Positions 33,184 to 45,496 are shown, numbered from the stretch's first letter. The stretch: 64,000 bases of DNA from Platycnemis pennipes (GCA_933228895.1 OW121854.1:7381131-7445130); one strand, 5' to 3'. Program-made: numbers and translations. The notes: generated from the letters alone by a model not told the origin.

Positions 33184-35518
33184 ACTATGAAGTAATTTTC
33201 TGGCGTGTCTTTTGCTTAGAGTACAATTTCTCAATGAATCACTTCCAAAACGTATAATGTATGCAGCTTTCAACCACATGCAAAAAGGTTACCTTGTTCT
33301 CCTCAAAAGATCTGAACTTTTAAAACCACTCTTGTTAGTTCCTTATCTGTCGAAGCAAAATAACAATTATCCTTCTTGCAGATAAACTAGGACTTTCAAA
33401 TTAGTACAATGAAAATAACCCTACCATCAGTTACGAACAATCGCCTACATCATTTTTATTTGCATCCAAAATGAGTGTATCTGTATTTATATCTATTCGT
33501 GGCGATAAAAATTAAATACGTTCAATATATGCGTAAGAGAGGTGACGGAGTTTCTACGGAATTGATTCCTTGCCTTCATTCCAAAGATCTCATTCAGGCT
33601 CTTTCGAAGAGTAACCTACTCAAAACCATCCTCGTTAAGATATGGGAGAGTCTTGTGCCTAGGGTCTAAATTTACTTTCCGATTTATTAAGCACATATGA
33701 TTTTATGTTTTCATTTTATAAAAGTAAGAGTCACCTGCTTCATACCTTTGGTTACAGTTCGGATTTTTTTCAGAGATTAAATATTTTAATAAAAGCAAAA
33801 AATGTTTCGAAACAGTTGCTTTTTGGATCCAATGTATATCACCGTTATATTATAAAACTAGTCGCACGGGACAGGCAAGTTTTCTTTGGTTTCCAGTGTG
33901 AGAAGGCTTCGGAATGTTGTCTTAAAAACCGCCTCATCCCTTCCTCACCAGCTATTTTATTTTTCTGCCAGGTTTGAGAATAACTCTAATTGTTAGCATC
34001 GTTAAACTGAAATGCTAATTTCCGAAGTCGTTTCTTCCTCAAACAGTTGTTTATTTTAGCGAAAGTTTTTATGCATACAGTGTACTAATTTAGTTCATCT
34101 TCGGTGAACAATTTATTTACGGATTATGTCTTCTTTGCATTGTATAGAAAAATTTCTTCACTTGAGGAATTGAATTTTTAAAGACTTGTTGCAAAGGAGT
34201 AGTTTCGTGTATTTTATATGGTACATTTTACCGGCGCCCCTTATAAAAATTCGTTTATTCGGGGGTGTTGTCACTGCTTTAACCGCATATCCCATTGATT
34301 CCACATCTATAGGAGCTCTTTTTTCCAATTTTTACTTAGATGAATCGTACCTACAAAAAACACGCAAAATTCTTGTGCCGATAATAAGTGATCCCTGGTA
34401 GAAAAAGTTAGCTTGATCCAAGATACATGATGGTGCATAAACTACAAATCTTTTTCTTTCTATGCTATTGTGGTAGAATCTTATTAAATGTGTCTAAGGT
34501 CTTAACGATTGCAAGAGTTGTCGGTAGAGTGCAAGAAAGATCACTTTAAGAAAAGACGTCTCACTGAAAAAAACAATCACAAAAAATACAAATTCTTACT
34601 CTTGGTTTAAAAAAGGTTTTGTAATTAACGTGAAAACTACAACATTGAAATGGCTGGAAATACACTAGCACTGAATTCTGGTGATTAGAGCTTACACTAC
34701 TACTGTTTGATTTAGAATGCAACACCTACCAAGAAACAATGGGGTGATCCCAGTTACTTTGTTACCGAGGTACCAAACTCTCCCCTTCACTCTGCAGATG
34801 ATAATTTTTGTGTCAATTACAACTCTGCGTAAACGAAATAATGGCCATTCACTACACTGGATCAACTGCGATTGTATTTGCCACGGCCACTTGCAACTAC
34901 CTTTTCTTTCCTAATGCGCAATGCAAAATGGATCAAGTGCCCTTGATATTTTTGAAGCATTGGATCATGGGTAGAACGCGTTCCATCTGTAGCCAATTAA
35001 TGACCAAAATGAGTAAGATGGATGAGTCCAAACTGTCACAGGCTATCCCGTCAGACAAAATGTATGCTCTTTTGTTTGACTTTCATCGCATTTCCAAAGA
35101 ATCAAAGAGGTTGAACAGGTGAACGGAGGTGAATGGTCTTGACCTTTCACCCCTAACTGATAAACCGCGGTTGGAAACTTTACTAATCCTAAACATAGTG
35201 ATCCTAGAGGGGTACTTTGTTTTATTAAGAGTAACATCTCCGTGCTTACGATTTGGACTTAATTTCTTCGTGTTTTTTTCAATTATTTTCGGTGTAATAT
35301 TACAGTTCGACTCTACCTGTATATTGTTATCTACCTGTATTGGGGATTGTTCTGTCGTGAATCGACTTCGGGTATTATTTGGTGTTCTCTCTTGTGTGAA
35401 GCCGAATATTATACACCCAACCCGTTCCCTTATCCATTCTTGCCCTCACTCTCCTTCATTCGAACGCGCTCCGGGCGATGTGACCCTTCCCATTCCCAAG
35501 TTGCGCTGACCGTACATT
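33184..35518. other. Long unrecognised interval
   Basis: AT-rich, no repeat similarity, frames all under 130 codons without recognisable domains (for example 34808-35122 and 35129-35509). Confidence 0.45.
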
Positions 35519-35640
35519 CACCCCCCCCCCCCCACCCTCTCCCCTCCCATCCCCCTTCCCTTACCTTCTACCCCCCCCCCCCCTTTCCCTTCCCTCTCCT
35601 CTCCCATTCAGTTGCGCCACATTCATCACGATTTTCTACA
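35519..35640. repeat. C-rich low-complexity tract
   Basis: Two 13-nt C runs (35521-35533 and 35571-35583) joined by CCCTCTCC/CCCATCC repeats. Frames here are open only through composition. Confidence 0.8.
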
Positions 35641-35929
35641 GTCAACTGCAGGAAATGGATTCGTTCGCCACGGCACGCCTGTGAATGCAATTTTCGAAGA
35701 AGCCCGCATTTAGGCGTTTGCCTTCTAATAATGTTGCACCCCAAACGATTAGACCCACCAATTTTTTCCAGCATCAGTAAATGTAGAATAAATTTATCTA
35801 TTAACCACCTATTCATAAGTTCGAGGGTGTACTTTTATTCGGAATTAACTCCCGTGCGAAATAAACTCCTGCTACCAGCACTTAGTAGTCAAAGACATAC
35901 TTTTGAAAGTACTTGAACTGCGAAGGTAC

Positions 35930-36055
35930 CGCCTAAACCGACTTAATGGCAAGCGCGGCATGTGTGCCCGAGGCTCAATTCGAACCCACGACCCTTGGGT
36001 TACCAAGTCGGGCTGGCAGCACATCCAGCTGCAATTCGACTCTCTCTCGTTCTGC
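35930..36055 (-). mobile_element. tRNA-derived SINE-like fragment
   Basis: On the minus strand GGTCGTGGGTTCGAATTGAGC matches a pol III B-box. The upstream GATGTGCTGCCAGCCCG region takes the place of an A-box, and the CGACTTGGTAACCCAAGGG arm could fold as an anticodon stem. No CCA end and poor acceptor pairing argue against a functional tRNA gene. Confidence 0.5.
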
Positions 36056-36535
36056 AATTCCGGATTAAAATGGAAATTTATTTAAATAAATATTTTGGCC
36101 TGTCAATCAGCAATAATTAGGAAACTAGAGTTACTTTAAAAGTCCTCTAGTAATTATGCAAGGCCATATAGATTAATTAAACATAAAAACTATCTTATCC
36201 CAAAAAATATCCACGATACACTACTCAGCAATTCATGGTGTGTGCACAGCCGTAGCGTAAAATGTATCTACCATTCAGGAATGATTTTCAAAAGCTCTGC
36301 CATGCATGCGGTGACGTAAAGTACAAATTTGTTGGAATGAAGAAAAAAAACTGGTGGTCGAGCCCAAATTTTCATTTGTTTAGAATGGCAGCCGCACTAT
36401 TGCAGAGTTTGGAATCGATTTGAGTAGTCGTAACAGTGCTGGTTTTCTGCTGGACCGATACAGAGGCAATGGCGTTAGCCATGTCATCAATTGGAGAGAC
36501 AGAAATATTTGGAAATGCATACACGGGCGCATCCA
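36056..36535. other. No recognisable feature
   Basis: AT-rich; nothing recognised. Confidence 0.4.
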
Positions 36536-36968
36536 TACAAGAGGTGGGGAAGTCGGCACGGGGGAAGATCGCCAATCATGCACTATTTACATGCAAATAC
36601 TACAACTACTTCGTGGAGATATTCTAGATATAAGGGTTGCGTGCCACTAAGCGGTTAGTAACTACACGTTAATGAATTGATTTCTGGATAGAGAAATATA
36701 TCCTAAATATATTCGACATCATGTTCCTATCATGCTTGAGTGAGTAATGCTTAAACATTCATCATGCACTTCAGACTACTCTAGCAATTTTGCATTTTTG
36801 CTAATCCCCTGCTATTCTGCCCATTGTGTTCTCTTATAATACGCGGGAATAATTAAATATTAAATCTATCGGTACGACGAACAATCTCTCTAATCTTGTT
36901 TATTCGATCAAGCGTAGCAAAATACGCAGGGGTTGTTAACAAATATATATAACGACATCTGTGAAAAA
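36536..36968 (-). mobile_element. CR1-B 3' fragment without tail hairpin
   Basis: Minus-strand CR1-B: degenerate TPAYFATLD / NKIREIVRRTDRF region near 36965-36860, then the 3' UTR. The terminal hairpin is badly decayed at 36540-36580 and the (TAGATG) tail is absent. Confidence 0.65.
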
Positions 36969-37712
36969 CTTGGAAGACTTGCGTTGGAAGACGAGTGCAA
37001 GTGTTTACAGCGGCGGACTGTGAAAGCCTCGAACGCGATTGCAGCGGAGAATTGTATATGTTTTGAGAAAACCGGGGAAGTGAGGTCGGTGTTGAAGGAA
37101 GACGACGAGAGAACTCGCGTCAATGCCGTTTCGAAGGCAAGGACGACCTCCTTGGGCTTGGAGCACCTTTTCTTCCCCTTATTTCACTTTCCCCGTCTCG
37201 GGGACCGTCCAACTGCTACCCTCCATCAAACGACGCTGCCCCTCCAAGGAACTCCGTTCGCTCTCTTAGCAAATACGCAGCCCGTCTGTGGATTAGACAC
37301 GCTCGCCCGCTTTGGAAGCTTTCGCGAGAAAAGCATACGTTGTTTATTTTTCTCCCTGAGAGATGCCTCCGACATATGGAGACATCCTTTACTTATTTAC
37401 TCCACCTTACTTCATTTCTAAGAAATATAAATAGTCATCTGTAGCGAGAGTAGCCGTCTTTTAAAAATTAAGGCAGAGGAACTGTGGTTGACAACTGCAT
37501 CTTTGAGACGGTAATGCATTAATGCCGATAACGTCCCTCGACTTATTCTTGATGGGATAATTCCTCCTCGCAATGGACTGCAATTTGACAAAGGACCACA
37601 CTCGACGTATTGACGGACTGTTCATAATCATCAGTTAATAGTTTAGCAAGTGAGACGGAGTTAAATGAATTTATCACTTGCCTGGGTAAGCTCGAAACAT
37701 CAAGCCTACTAT
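36969..37712. other. No recognisable feature
   Basis: An open frame at 36933-37421 begins inside the CR1-B fragment and runs out through unfamiliar sequence. I do not recognise its product. Confidence 0.4.
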
Positions 37713-38427
37713 TCCGCGGCAAAATCTTGTAGACTCGAGTTTAATCCTAAATATCTCCGAAACCGTTCATCGGATATTCACGTTATTTGCATAGCGAATC
37801 AGATATTACCATTTACCTAAGGTTAGCACCTTATTTTATATCGAATTTTATGTTTCCTGAAAAAACGCGCGAGCCCAGATCAGGTCACTCCGCTAGCAAC
37901 GTTGTGCATTTTCTGCACTGCGTTTTTTCAGGAAACATAAAATTCGATATAAAATGAGGTGCTAGCTTCAGCTAAATGATAATATCTGATTCGCCCTCGA
38001 AATTTAAAGAGGAAGATGAGAGTTTTAGTCTCGTGGCGACATATTGCGTAGTTGCCGAGAAAAAGTGCGGTTATAAATGGAATAGCATACCAATAAGTAC
38101 TAAAGTTAAAACCTTGAAACTTCGAAGATGTAGTAATAAAGATATTATTCACCTTGCATTAAAGGTTTGTTTTATCCAAACTCTTTGCTTGGAAGTTATT
38201 AGACGTCAAAGTGACGCATGGCGCCGTAGCACTAAAAAAATGGGCCCTTTTTTTTACTCTAATGTGAGAAGCGGGTCCAAAATTTGTTTTTAAAAATTAT
38301 TCTAACGTTGTAGTCAGTCAACGACAAAATTATCTAAATTACTATGAAAATAACGTGAAAATCTGATGAACGGTTTATTAGCGAGTTATTTAGGTTTAAA
38401 CTCGAGTCGACAAGATTTTGGCGCGGA
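37713..38427. mobile_element. 715-bp foldback element with unequal arms
   Basis: The ends TCCGCGGCAAAATCTTGT (left) and the complement of TCCGCGCCAAAATCTTGT (right) are inverted. The right arm (37920-38427, 508 bp) matches the left arm (37713-37868, 156 bp) except that the left lacks an internal ~350 bp. The innermost 35 bp of each arm (37834-37868 and 37920-37954) are perfectly complementary, with a 51-nt loop between. A single arm of the same family fills 63520-64000. No coding sequence is evident. Best described as an unclassified foldback/long-TIR transposon. Confidence 0.75.
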
Positions 38428-39303
38428 CGTAATCAGATTTTTTGCGTTTATTGCTGTATTATCACAGTTTTGCAGTTTTACACATTAATAAAATATCCGG
38501 CCATATTTTGTTCTGTGTGAAACTCTTATTTGCGTTCATTTTCAAAGCTCTTCTGCAGAATTGAATGAATTGAGGCATTGATCTCAATAATTAATGCTCA
38601 ACGCCTCTGCGACAATGTCGTAATCATTCTCCATTTTCTGTTTTTCCGGAGACAATATTTCCTGTGCACATGTCTGGCACACAGGTCATGTCTCTGAACT
38701 TAACGGCTTGCGATTTTGAAGTACACGATTGGGGCAGCCGTCCCTCGCAACGAGGGCCCTTAAATAAATCAACCGCCGTCGTCGGCCCCTGCACCCCCCA
38801 CACCAAGGCTAAGGACGACAATGGAAGGGGAGGGTGCGTGTGTGTGGAGGGGAAGGCAAGAGTTCATTCCTAAGCTTCGTTTTGACGCAGCCCTCCACTC
38901 TTAACTTTCTCTTGTTAATACAACTCTTCTTTTTTTGCACCAACCATCGTTTGCTCCATTTGAATTACCATTTTTCTTCCTCGGCCGCATTTCCGCTTCA
39001 CTTCTCTGTCCTCTCACTTCCTCACGGAGATGCCGAACCAGTCAATGTGATTTATTTATTTAATGAACCGTTAACGGGTATATTACCCTTCACATCAGTG
39101 CAACACAATAACTTGGCGATAAATTATATAAACTATTACACCATAAAATTACATCAAAAACCATGAAATCACAAATAACATCATCACTTTACAATATAAT
39201 TTTAATACTCATACTCATAGAAAACTATATCGAAATAAGCGTCATTAACTCACAACTTTGTCACTTGATAAAAAAATGTTTAATCACCAAAAGCATTTCA
39301 ATA
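38428..39303. other. No recognisable feature
   Basis: AT-rich with a short C/G-rich patch around 38780-38850. No supported gene. Confidence 0.4.
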
Positions 39304-39904
39304 CTAGGATTGGTTTACTGCAACCCTCCATTCTGCTCTATTTAGTGTTAATTCCCTCACACCCTGGTATGTGTTCTCTTTCATATCCTTCTTTATTTGA
39401 CCTATATATTTGTCCCTTGATCTTCCTCGCGGGACTTTCCTTTCCATTATATTTCTTACTAATTCATTGTGCCTCAAGGTATGTCCAATCCATCTGCTTA
39501 TTCTCTGCCATGGGGTTTTCCATATTGTGTTTTCTTCATCTGCTCTTATGTACACCTCTTCGTTCCTCACTTTATCTGTCCATTTAATCTTCAACATTCG
39601 CCTCCAGCACCATGTTTCGAAGGCTTCAATTCATCACTGTTATGCTCTTTCCGATGTTCCATGTCTCTGAACCATTGATTGCCACGCTCCATACGAATAA
39701 ACATACTAACAGATGAAGTGCCTGCTTGTTTGCAGCCGTAGGCTCTTTGAGCACAGTAGCTGTCCCCTCTTCATAAATGCTTCTTTGGCTTTTGCTATTC
39801 TTCGCTTGATGTCCGTCGAGCTTCTTCCATCCCATGTTATAGTGCTTCCGAGGTGAAGTTCTCCACTTGTTCTAATTTCACCCTCTCCTTCACGCCTCAT
39901 CGCA
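39304..39904 (-). mobile_element. RTE-like element, C-terminal fragment
   Basis: Minus strand: STDIKRRIAKAKEAFMKRGQ (39845-39775), an interrupted VAINGSETWN block (39700-39660), then KIKWTDKVRNEEVYIRADEE, RISRWIGHTLRHNELVRNI and KVPRGRSRDKYIGQIKKDMKE to a stop near 39304 with the ATCCTAG-type 3' end. Frameshifts separate the open pieces. The plus-strand frames listed across the same interval are artefacts. It abuts a MITE-C fragment at 39905. Confidence 0.75.
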
Positions 39905-40203
39905 TTGGGGGGGACACAGCTGACTCTGCCAACAGGAGCAGTTACGACAGCACCTGTGGGAGCATACCTTCCGAGAACCCCCTCCACTCCCTTTCCTTCC
40001 CCGAAAAGCAGTCTTGGACGGGAGGAAAATGACGCATATGTTATCACAGCAGATTTTTTGGTGGGCGTCACTTTTGCTTATTTTAATTTTTGATTTATAA
40101 GTGAATGAAGATTAATATTTTCACTAAAATTCTTTTTTCGTTTCCATCCAACGTTTTCGTGTGCAGAATTGCTATTTCGGTTCCGAGTAAACGCCCCCAT
40201 TCT
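39905..40203 (-). mobile_element. MITE-C, half copy
   Basis: Minus-strand 5' half only: CGTTTACTCGGAACCGAAAT near 40195 through the purine block to CAGAGTCAGCTGTGTCC, where it stops at the RTE-like element's 5' edge. The 3' half is not found on the far side. Confidence 0.75.
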
Positions 40204-40795
40204 CTCGTCGAGCGCGTCTGCCATTTGCGCCCGGGAATAACGCCGTGTCCCTCCGGATAGAGGAACTTGGTGAGGAGGGGTGGTGGAGTGAGTGTGTAAG
40301 TCGCGTCCACCTTACATTCCGAGGATGCGCGCTGGGGGTGATGCCGTGACCCCGTGGCAGGGTGCGGCGAGAGATGCAGACGCGACACACCAGATAAGAT
40401 ATCCCACGCGCAAACCCAGCGTCGGCGGCGGGCCAAACTTCCGAGAAATATATCCCGCGAAACTCCCCTCTCCTTCCCTGTCTCTCTAAGTGGCCCCTCC
40501 CTCTTAAATTCCAGTCGTCTCAACCCCTCCATCCCGTTGTTTCCTCACAGCAATTAGATCCCTATCGCACCCATCGACTGGCAGGTACAAGAAAATCTCT
40601 TTGCCTAAACCTCTGCAATATGAATTTTAGGAACAACACGATAAAAAGTGTCAAGTTTGTAAAAGAATTAAAAGTTTGGTTCTTCTTTCATGATAGTGAT
40701 TTGTTCAATTTGGAAAAATGTGTGATGTTCTCACCAAGTTAAATATTTTTCAGCTTTAGTGCTGAGGTAATGAATGTTTCTAAATACGTTGTGAT
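40204..40795. other. No recognisable feature
   Basis: GC-rich to 40500, then AT-rich. Several overlapping frames, none recognised. Confidence 0.4.
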
Positions 40796-41574
40796 ATCAT
40801 TATTAGTCAATAATCCTAAGGTCGGTTTGATGCAGCTCTCCATTTTATTCTATCATCACCTGACCACTTCATATTCACGTTATTCCCCTCTTTCAAATAC
40901 TAAGCAACTTGCTCAGAATTTCTCATGGGAGGCCTTATTCTATTCTTCCCATTCATTTTTCCCGAGATCGTTTTCTTCATCAGGCAATCGCGACTCAAGA
41001 TAGTAAGGTCCTCTTAAGTTTTTTAAGTGTCTGATCAGACGTGTCATTTCTCAAACTCATCTAACAAGCGCTTCGTTATTCATTTTACCTTCATCTTTCA
41101 TATTTCACGTTTCGAATGCATTCATCTGTGACTTGTCTGCTGTTATTATCATCCCTACCTTCCACGAAGAAGCATGCTCCAGATGTATGTTCTGATGAAT
41201 TGTTTTCATACTTCACCGCTTGTATTTCCAGCTATGTGTAGATTCTGTTTTCAGTAGAACGTACGTACTCTTTGTCTAGGCCCATGTACTGACTACTTCA
41301 TTCTTACTTCGTCCGTCGCTAGTTATTTGGTTTCCTAGTTATCAATACTCTCTCAAATCGTCTATACGTGCTTTTCGAGTTTAGCATTACACTTGGCATC
41401 TTCTGCTTTAAACCATTGCCTTTTATTTCCCTTTATTTACCTTCAGTGTGTAACTGCTAAACAGATATTCTTTGTCTAATAGTATTTTCTTTAAATCCCT
41501 TTCTGTCTCCACCGAGCCGATCTGTCATTGGCGAAATGCAGAACTCTCACTTTTTCCCCGTAGATGTTCACGCT
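40796..41574 (-). mobile_element. RTE-like element, degenerate, cut by piggyBac
   Basis: Minus strand: FAND at the FADD catalytic-loop position near 41535, followed by decayed downstream blocks and the RTE 3' end near 40800 (AACCGACCTTAGGATTATTG). The copy ends exactly where the TTAA and terminal repeat of the piggyBac element begin at 41575, so the DNA transposon inserted into it. The remaining upstream part was not found on the other side. Confidence 0.65.
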
Positions 41575-41578
41575 TTAA

Positions 41579-41592
41579 CACTAGAACCGCGG
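41579..41592 (+). repeat. piggyBac terminal repeat
   Basis: CACTAGAACCGCGG next to TTAA. A complementary CCGCGGT follows at 41610-41625, so the terminus has its own short subterminal palindrome. Confidence 0.75.
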
Positions 41593-41909
41593 CAATTCGG
41601 TTATCCCTGAAACCGCGGTCGGGTCACTTTTCACCCACCTTCCTCTTTTGTGGTAAATAGGTTTTGATATAAAACATTTTGATTGCGCTTACAAACATGC
41701 AGTGCGTATCCTTACGAATAAATTTCACATGCCGAAAAACGCATAATAATCTCGTGATTTGCATTTTCTGCAATTGTTTTCGAACATGCATTACACTTCA
41801 GAAAGGATTTGTTTCCTGTGCAATGAACATCGTGTGCGCTTTTCCTATCTCTCAGGAACTTCATTTGGGATAGCTACGCAGTCATTTTTAATCAGGGTTG
41901 AATCGATCA

Positions 41910-42182
41910 TATCTTGAGACATGATGGTCTGATGAAGACTATCGTCGAGGGAAAAGTGAACGGGAAGATTGGAAAAATTGGAGGAATTGGAAAAAAGTTT
42001 CCCCACTTCGCAGACCAAAGTGATTCTAGTCTAAACCTTTATCTCATTGGCCTCATATGAGATACATGGAACAGGTTGTGAAGGATGTAAAAGAGAAGCC
42101 TCAATGAAAATGTTGGCCGATAGAAGAATCGAGTGGAAAGCTGCTTCATACCAATCCTAGGATTGTTGACCAATGATGATGA
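41910..42182 (+). mobile_element. RTE-like 3' fragment inside piggyBac
   Basis: Plus strand: ILRHDGLMKTIVEGKVNGK block, decayed middle, CTGCTTCATACCAATCCTAG 3' motif and a GATGATGATG tail. It separates the transposase C-terminal codons (to the right) from the Cys-rich tail and terminal repeat (to the left). Confidence 0.8.
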
Positions 42183-43040
42183 TGCGTACTTTACAGCGAG
42201 CTCTTCCACCAGCTGTAGAAGAAAATCTCTTAATTTCATTTTATTCTCATTCAGAGAATTGTACTATGCGCAAGTATATATTCCTGCTAAATCCAACAAG
42301 TTATAAAAAGCGTAAACCTGCCAACATCTGGATGGTGCCTTGATGGAACATTTGCGAGCCATTTAATCCGCTATGTCCACTCGATATTTGGAGCTATTAT
42401 AAAATGTTACAGAATCTGGCTTCTTTCGACTAATCTCAATTTTGGCAATAGGATACATAGATACACTGCTTAGAACGAGATTATTTATTTTCATCTTTCC
42501 ATGGTAAATTGTCAGAGAGATCTCACCTTTCTTCAGTAATATTGAGCTGCATAATTTACCTTTCGCCTTCTTCACGCATAGTGAAAATTACCTGCGAGCT
42601 GTTTTTATGGTACCTACAATACTCGTATCATTTTCTTTCAGAGATTCACAGAGATACAAGGAGGTGAAATAATTGTCACATGTGACATTCCTCCCCATAT
42701 TAAAAAAAAAGGTTCCATCAATTTCTTCACAACAAAGACACCAAGGCGCTCGCCCTTGGGTCTATTGTCTTCACTTCCAAGGTATTGGAAAGCATTCACA
42801 ACATATTTGGTCTCTGTGTCTACATCCGTCCGATACTTCTGTCCAGTATTTAGCTGGTTGTGAGATCATGAACTGAGTAAATCTGAATCGGCATTTTGAT
42901 GTGAAAAGGCGGACATCAATGGTTATATATGGGCCTGGAATGTAGCTACACTGTGTGTTTGCGATATAGTCTTACCAAATCTCCGATACCATTGCGATTT
43001 ACCTTCTTTCAATCTTTTTGGCCTTGCGGATTTAAGGAGA
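42183..43040 (-). pseudogene. piggyBac transposase pseudogene (DDE_Tnp_1_7 type)
   Basis: Read on the minus strand. Block 1 near 42940: YIPGPYITID followed by RFTQFM and PAKYW, corresponding to the first catalytic Asp region, where families usually read TIDEQL (here the Glu is Val). Block 2 near 42822: DVDTETKYVVNAFQYL, reached only after a +1 shift. Block 3 near 42685: NVTCDNYFTSLYL with the second Asp. Block 4 near 42380: KPDSVTFYN and VDIAD with the third Asp. Then CSIKAPSRCWQV, a FYNLLDLAG block and FLLQLVEELAVKYA up to the RTE insertion. Stops (TAA at the Gln after VDIAD, TAG after YTCA) and frameshifts make it inactive. In an active copy this enzyme would cut and rejoin TTAA sites. Confidence 0.85.
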
Positions 43041-43060
43041 GTTTCACCCTGGGCAGCGAA

Positions 43061-44160
43061 AAATTTCAATGAACGCTGGATGCTCTGGTCCAAGACCATC
43101 TCGGCTCATTCTTACCTCTCCCTTCTTGGCAGCCCCTTGTTCTTGGCCCCTTGTTCTCTTTTTTGCGAGCGTCTGTCCCCGCGATGGATGGTAGAGACAA
43201 GAGGCACACCCTTGCGCGGGAAAACACGCCCTCTGCGGCCGGGCGTCCTCTCTTGTTCTGCCTCGCCCTCGGCCGGCGGTGGGGCGAAACACCAACTCCT
43301 TCGCCCCGCCCGCGCCGACTGACCCCAGCACAAAGAATCCACGCTTCTCCAGCAACGCCCTCCGCACAAACTCACGGAATCGTGGACACACGTTACACAC
43401 AGGTCCACTTCTTGCTGCCTTTCCCATAAAACCTTGCCTCTGGTCCCCTACGCGGCCCTATCGAAGGAGTGCCGGAGACGGCATCCGGCAGCAGCAAAAA
43501 GGTGAGACCACTGAGTGATAACAATTGACCAAGTCGAGTTGAGCCGTCCCACAGTGCGTTGAATTCAAAAAAAGCTGACCGAAATTTTGAAAGCTGGATT
43601 TTTTCAGTCTGGGGGTTGGAACTTTCTACAATGAATCTGCTTTTATTGGTGCATGTGATATATGATTTTGTTTTTCCAATTTGTCGCGCATTAACAAAAT
43701 GCGAGGCTTAAATTGAATGTATAAAAAAACGCCGGAATTCAGTTTTGCTGAAAATCTTCAAATGTTCAGCTTGTAGGATCTTTTGTAGTAGCTTTACGGA
43801 ATAAAATGAGACAGTGATGCTTAGAACAGACTTTAGTCTTTGATGTGTCAAAATTGTAATTTATTTAGAGGGATATTTGCTCTGTGGATAGGACGACATT
43901 GCGGAACCTATTTTCCACCGATTTTCTGAAATCGTTTCCAAATATGAAATGATTATAAGACGAAATAAAACGTCTATATTGCCCAGCATTAACTAACCAT
44001 TTAGTTCCATGTACAGCTAACATTTCACGTGAGTTTGTGACTCTATGCTTAATCTTTTCCTTGGGGTGGTAGTATTACAACTATTGGTTTAACGTAAGTT
44101 GGATCTAAACTGGATAGTATTTTTTTGTATACCTGCATAATAATAAATATTCTCTCTCAT
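43061..44160. other. Unrecognised; GC-rich 43100-43520
   Basis: Overlapping frames on both strands (43044-43427, 43112-43408, 43151-43429) reflect composition, and none is recognised. AT-rich after 43560. Confidence 0.4.
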
Positions 44161-44236
44161 TAATAATGCATGCATGGTGAAGGTTAACCTCTTGCTGTAC
44201 ACCCTTGCTTTTTGTGTATAATGTAGATGTAGATGA
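44161..44236 (+). repeat. CR1-B-like solo tail
   Basis: GCATGCATGGTGAAGG, a decayed hairpin (CTGTACACCCTTGC) and ATGTAGATGTAGATGAG. Confidence 0.55.
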
Positions 44237-44467
44237 GCAACTGTAGAACGGTTGACATAGTCTAGAACGAATCCTTGGCAGGCGGAACCTACCACGGACT
44301 GGGACTTTTCCGAAGTTTGAACAACGAAATTTACTCTGTGTTTTTCGTATATACCTTGGCGGAATTGAATTGTGCAGAAGTTAATAGTAGTAAGGAGACT
44401 TATTCACAAATTAAGACTTCGCCGGATATGCAATGGCTTTCGAAATGCCCCGTATGGAGTAAAACAA

Positions 44468-44710
44468 CCTCCTCCATTGGCGGAATCAGCTCTGTCTCCC
44501 CGGTTGTGATTGGGTGCAGGAGCTGCGAAGTCTCCGTTGTGATTGGACGATGGATGGAAGCACAAGACATTCTCGTGTCCAATTAACTGATGTAGTTAAT
44601 AATATAAGTCTCGCCGCTTTTAACTCGAGAATTACTTGACGAATCGAAGAACGGAAAAATGTAGGTCTTTTTATTTTAAAATCTCTATTAGAAGGGCAAT
44701 GAATAGGATG
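44468..44710 (+). mobile_element. MITE-C, 3' half
   Basis: Plus strand from the TCCATTGGCGGAATCAGC block through GATTGGACG and CGCCGCTTTTAACTCGAG to TCTTTTTATTTTAAAATCTC. The first ~250 bp of the element are absent. Confidence 0.65.
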
Positions 44711-45490
44711 GCAACACACCATATTGTCTACCATGGTTATATACTGGAAAAAAATTTCCAATGATGAAAAAAAGGACGATTGCATTGGCAGTCGTTGAGT
44801 AGTATCGCAGACAAAAAAATTACCAAATTTTCACTTTTTTGGCGCGGAAATATGAATTTCGGAAAAAGATGAACACTAATTAGGGCTTTTGAGACAATGG
44901 ATATGATAAGCATGGAGAATGTAAGGTGGGTGGAAAGGAAGATGAACGTGGAAGTGCTGGAGGTGGTAGATGAGAAAAGGAAGTTGAATGGGGAATAAGG
45001 AAAAGGCAAGTAAAATGGGTAAAGCGTATTTGTAGTTTGGGTGTATTAAGTGAATATACAAGGTATGTGGCACTAATGTGGGACATTGCATTCATTTACA
45101 TGCCAATTTAGACCTACCTTCATCGGTAATGAGCTAATGACGAAAATAATAGTTGAAAGACCTATATAATGCCATTATCCGGTTACACGCATTGTCTCCC
45201 ACTTGTGAATCTTATTCAGCTTTGTGAGAATTGTCATTTATGATGGATATTGGTTTCCATAAACATTCGTAAAGCCGCAACAGTTTACGAGAATTCGGAT
45301 TTATATACTAAAGGGAAACAATAATTGAAAGTGTATGGAAATGAAGGCTATCGTTAGTACTTTAATATTATTTCTCACTTCCTGCGCTGGCGTCTATATT
45401 TAGACTATTATTTATTTGCTATCATTCATTGAGTAAAAATCGTAGCCATAGAAGAGGCCTACATTTATTAATTTCTTCTTAAGACCATCG
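44711..45490. other. No recognisable feature
   Basis: The purine-rich stretch 44885-45010 keeps minus-strand frames open. Nothing recognised. Confidence 0.4.
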
Positions 45491-45496
45491 TTGTAT

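Larger units (their letters stand above)
41575..43060 (-). mobile_element. piggyBac-family element, 5' truncated
   Basis: The right boundary on the minus strand is TTAA (41575-41578) followed by CACTAGAACCGCGG, the same first seven bases as the other TTAA-flanked element (12936). The interior encodes a broken transposase (42183-43040) and a decayed Cys-rich tail between the RTE insertion and the terminus (about 41650-41880). The transposase 5' end and the left terminal repeat were not found; sequence beyond about 43060 becomes unrelated GC-rich DNA. Confidence 0.75.

Noticed and set aside
35930..36055. Possible tRNA gene on the minus strand
   Set aside because: Good B-box only; acceptor pairing fails. 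Treated as a SINE remnant.
36933..37421. 162-codon frame with a charged N-terminal half
   Set aside because: It begins inside a decayed CR1-B fragment and reads out into unrelated DNA. I recognise no family and see no splice support.
44876..45095. Two overlapping minus-strand frames in purine-rich DNA
   Set aside because: Read a pyrimidine-rich strand of biased composition; no domain.
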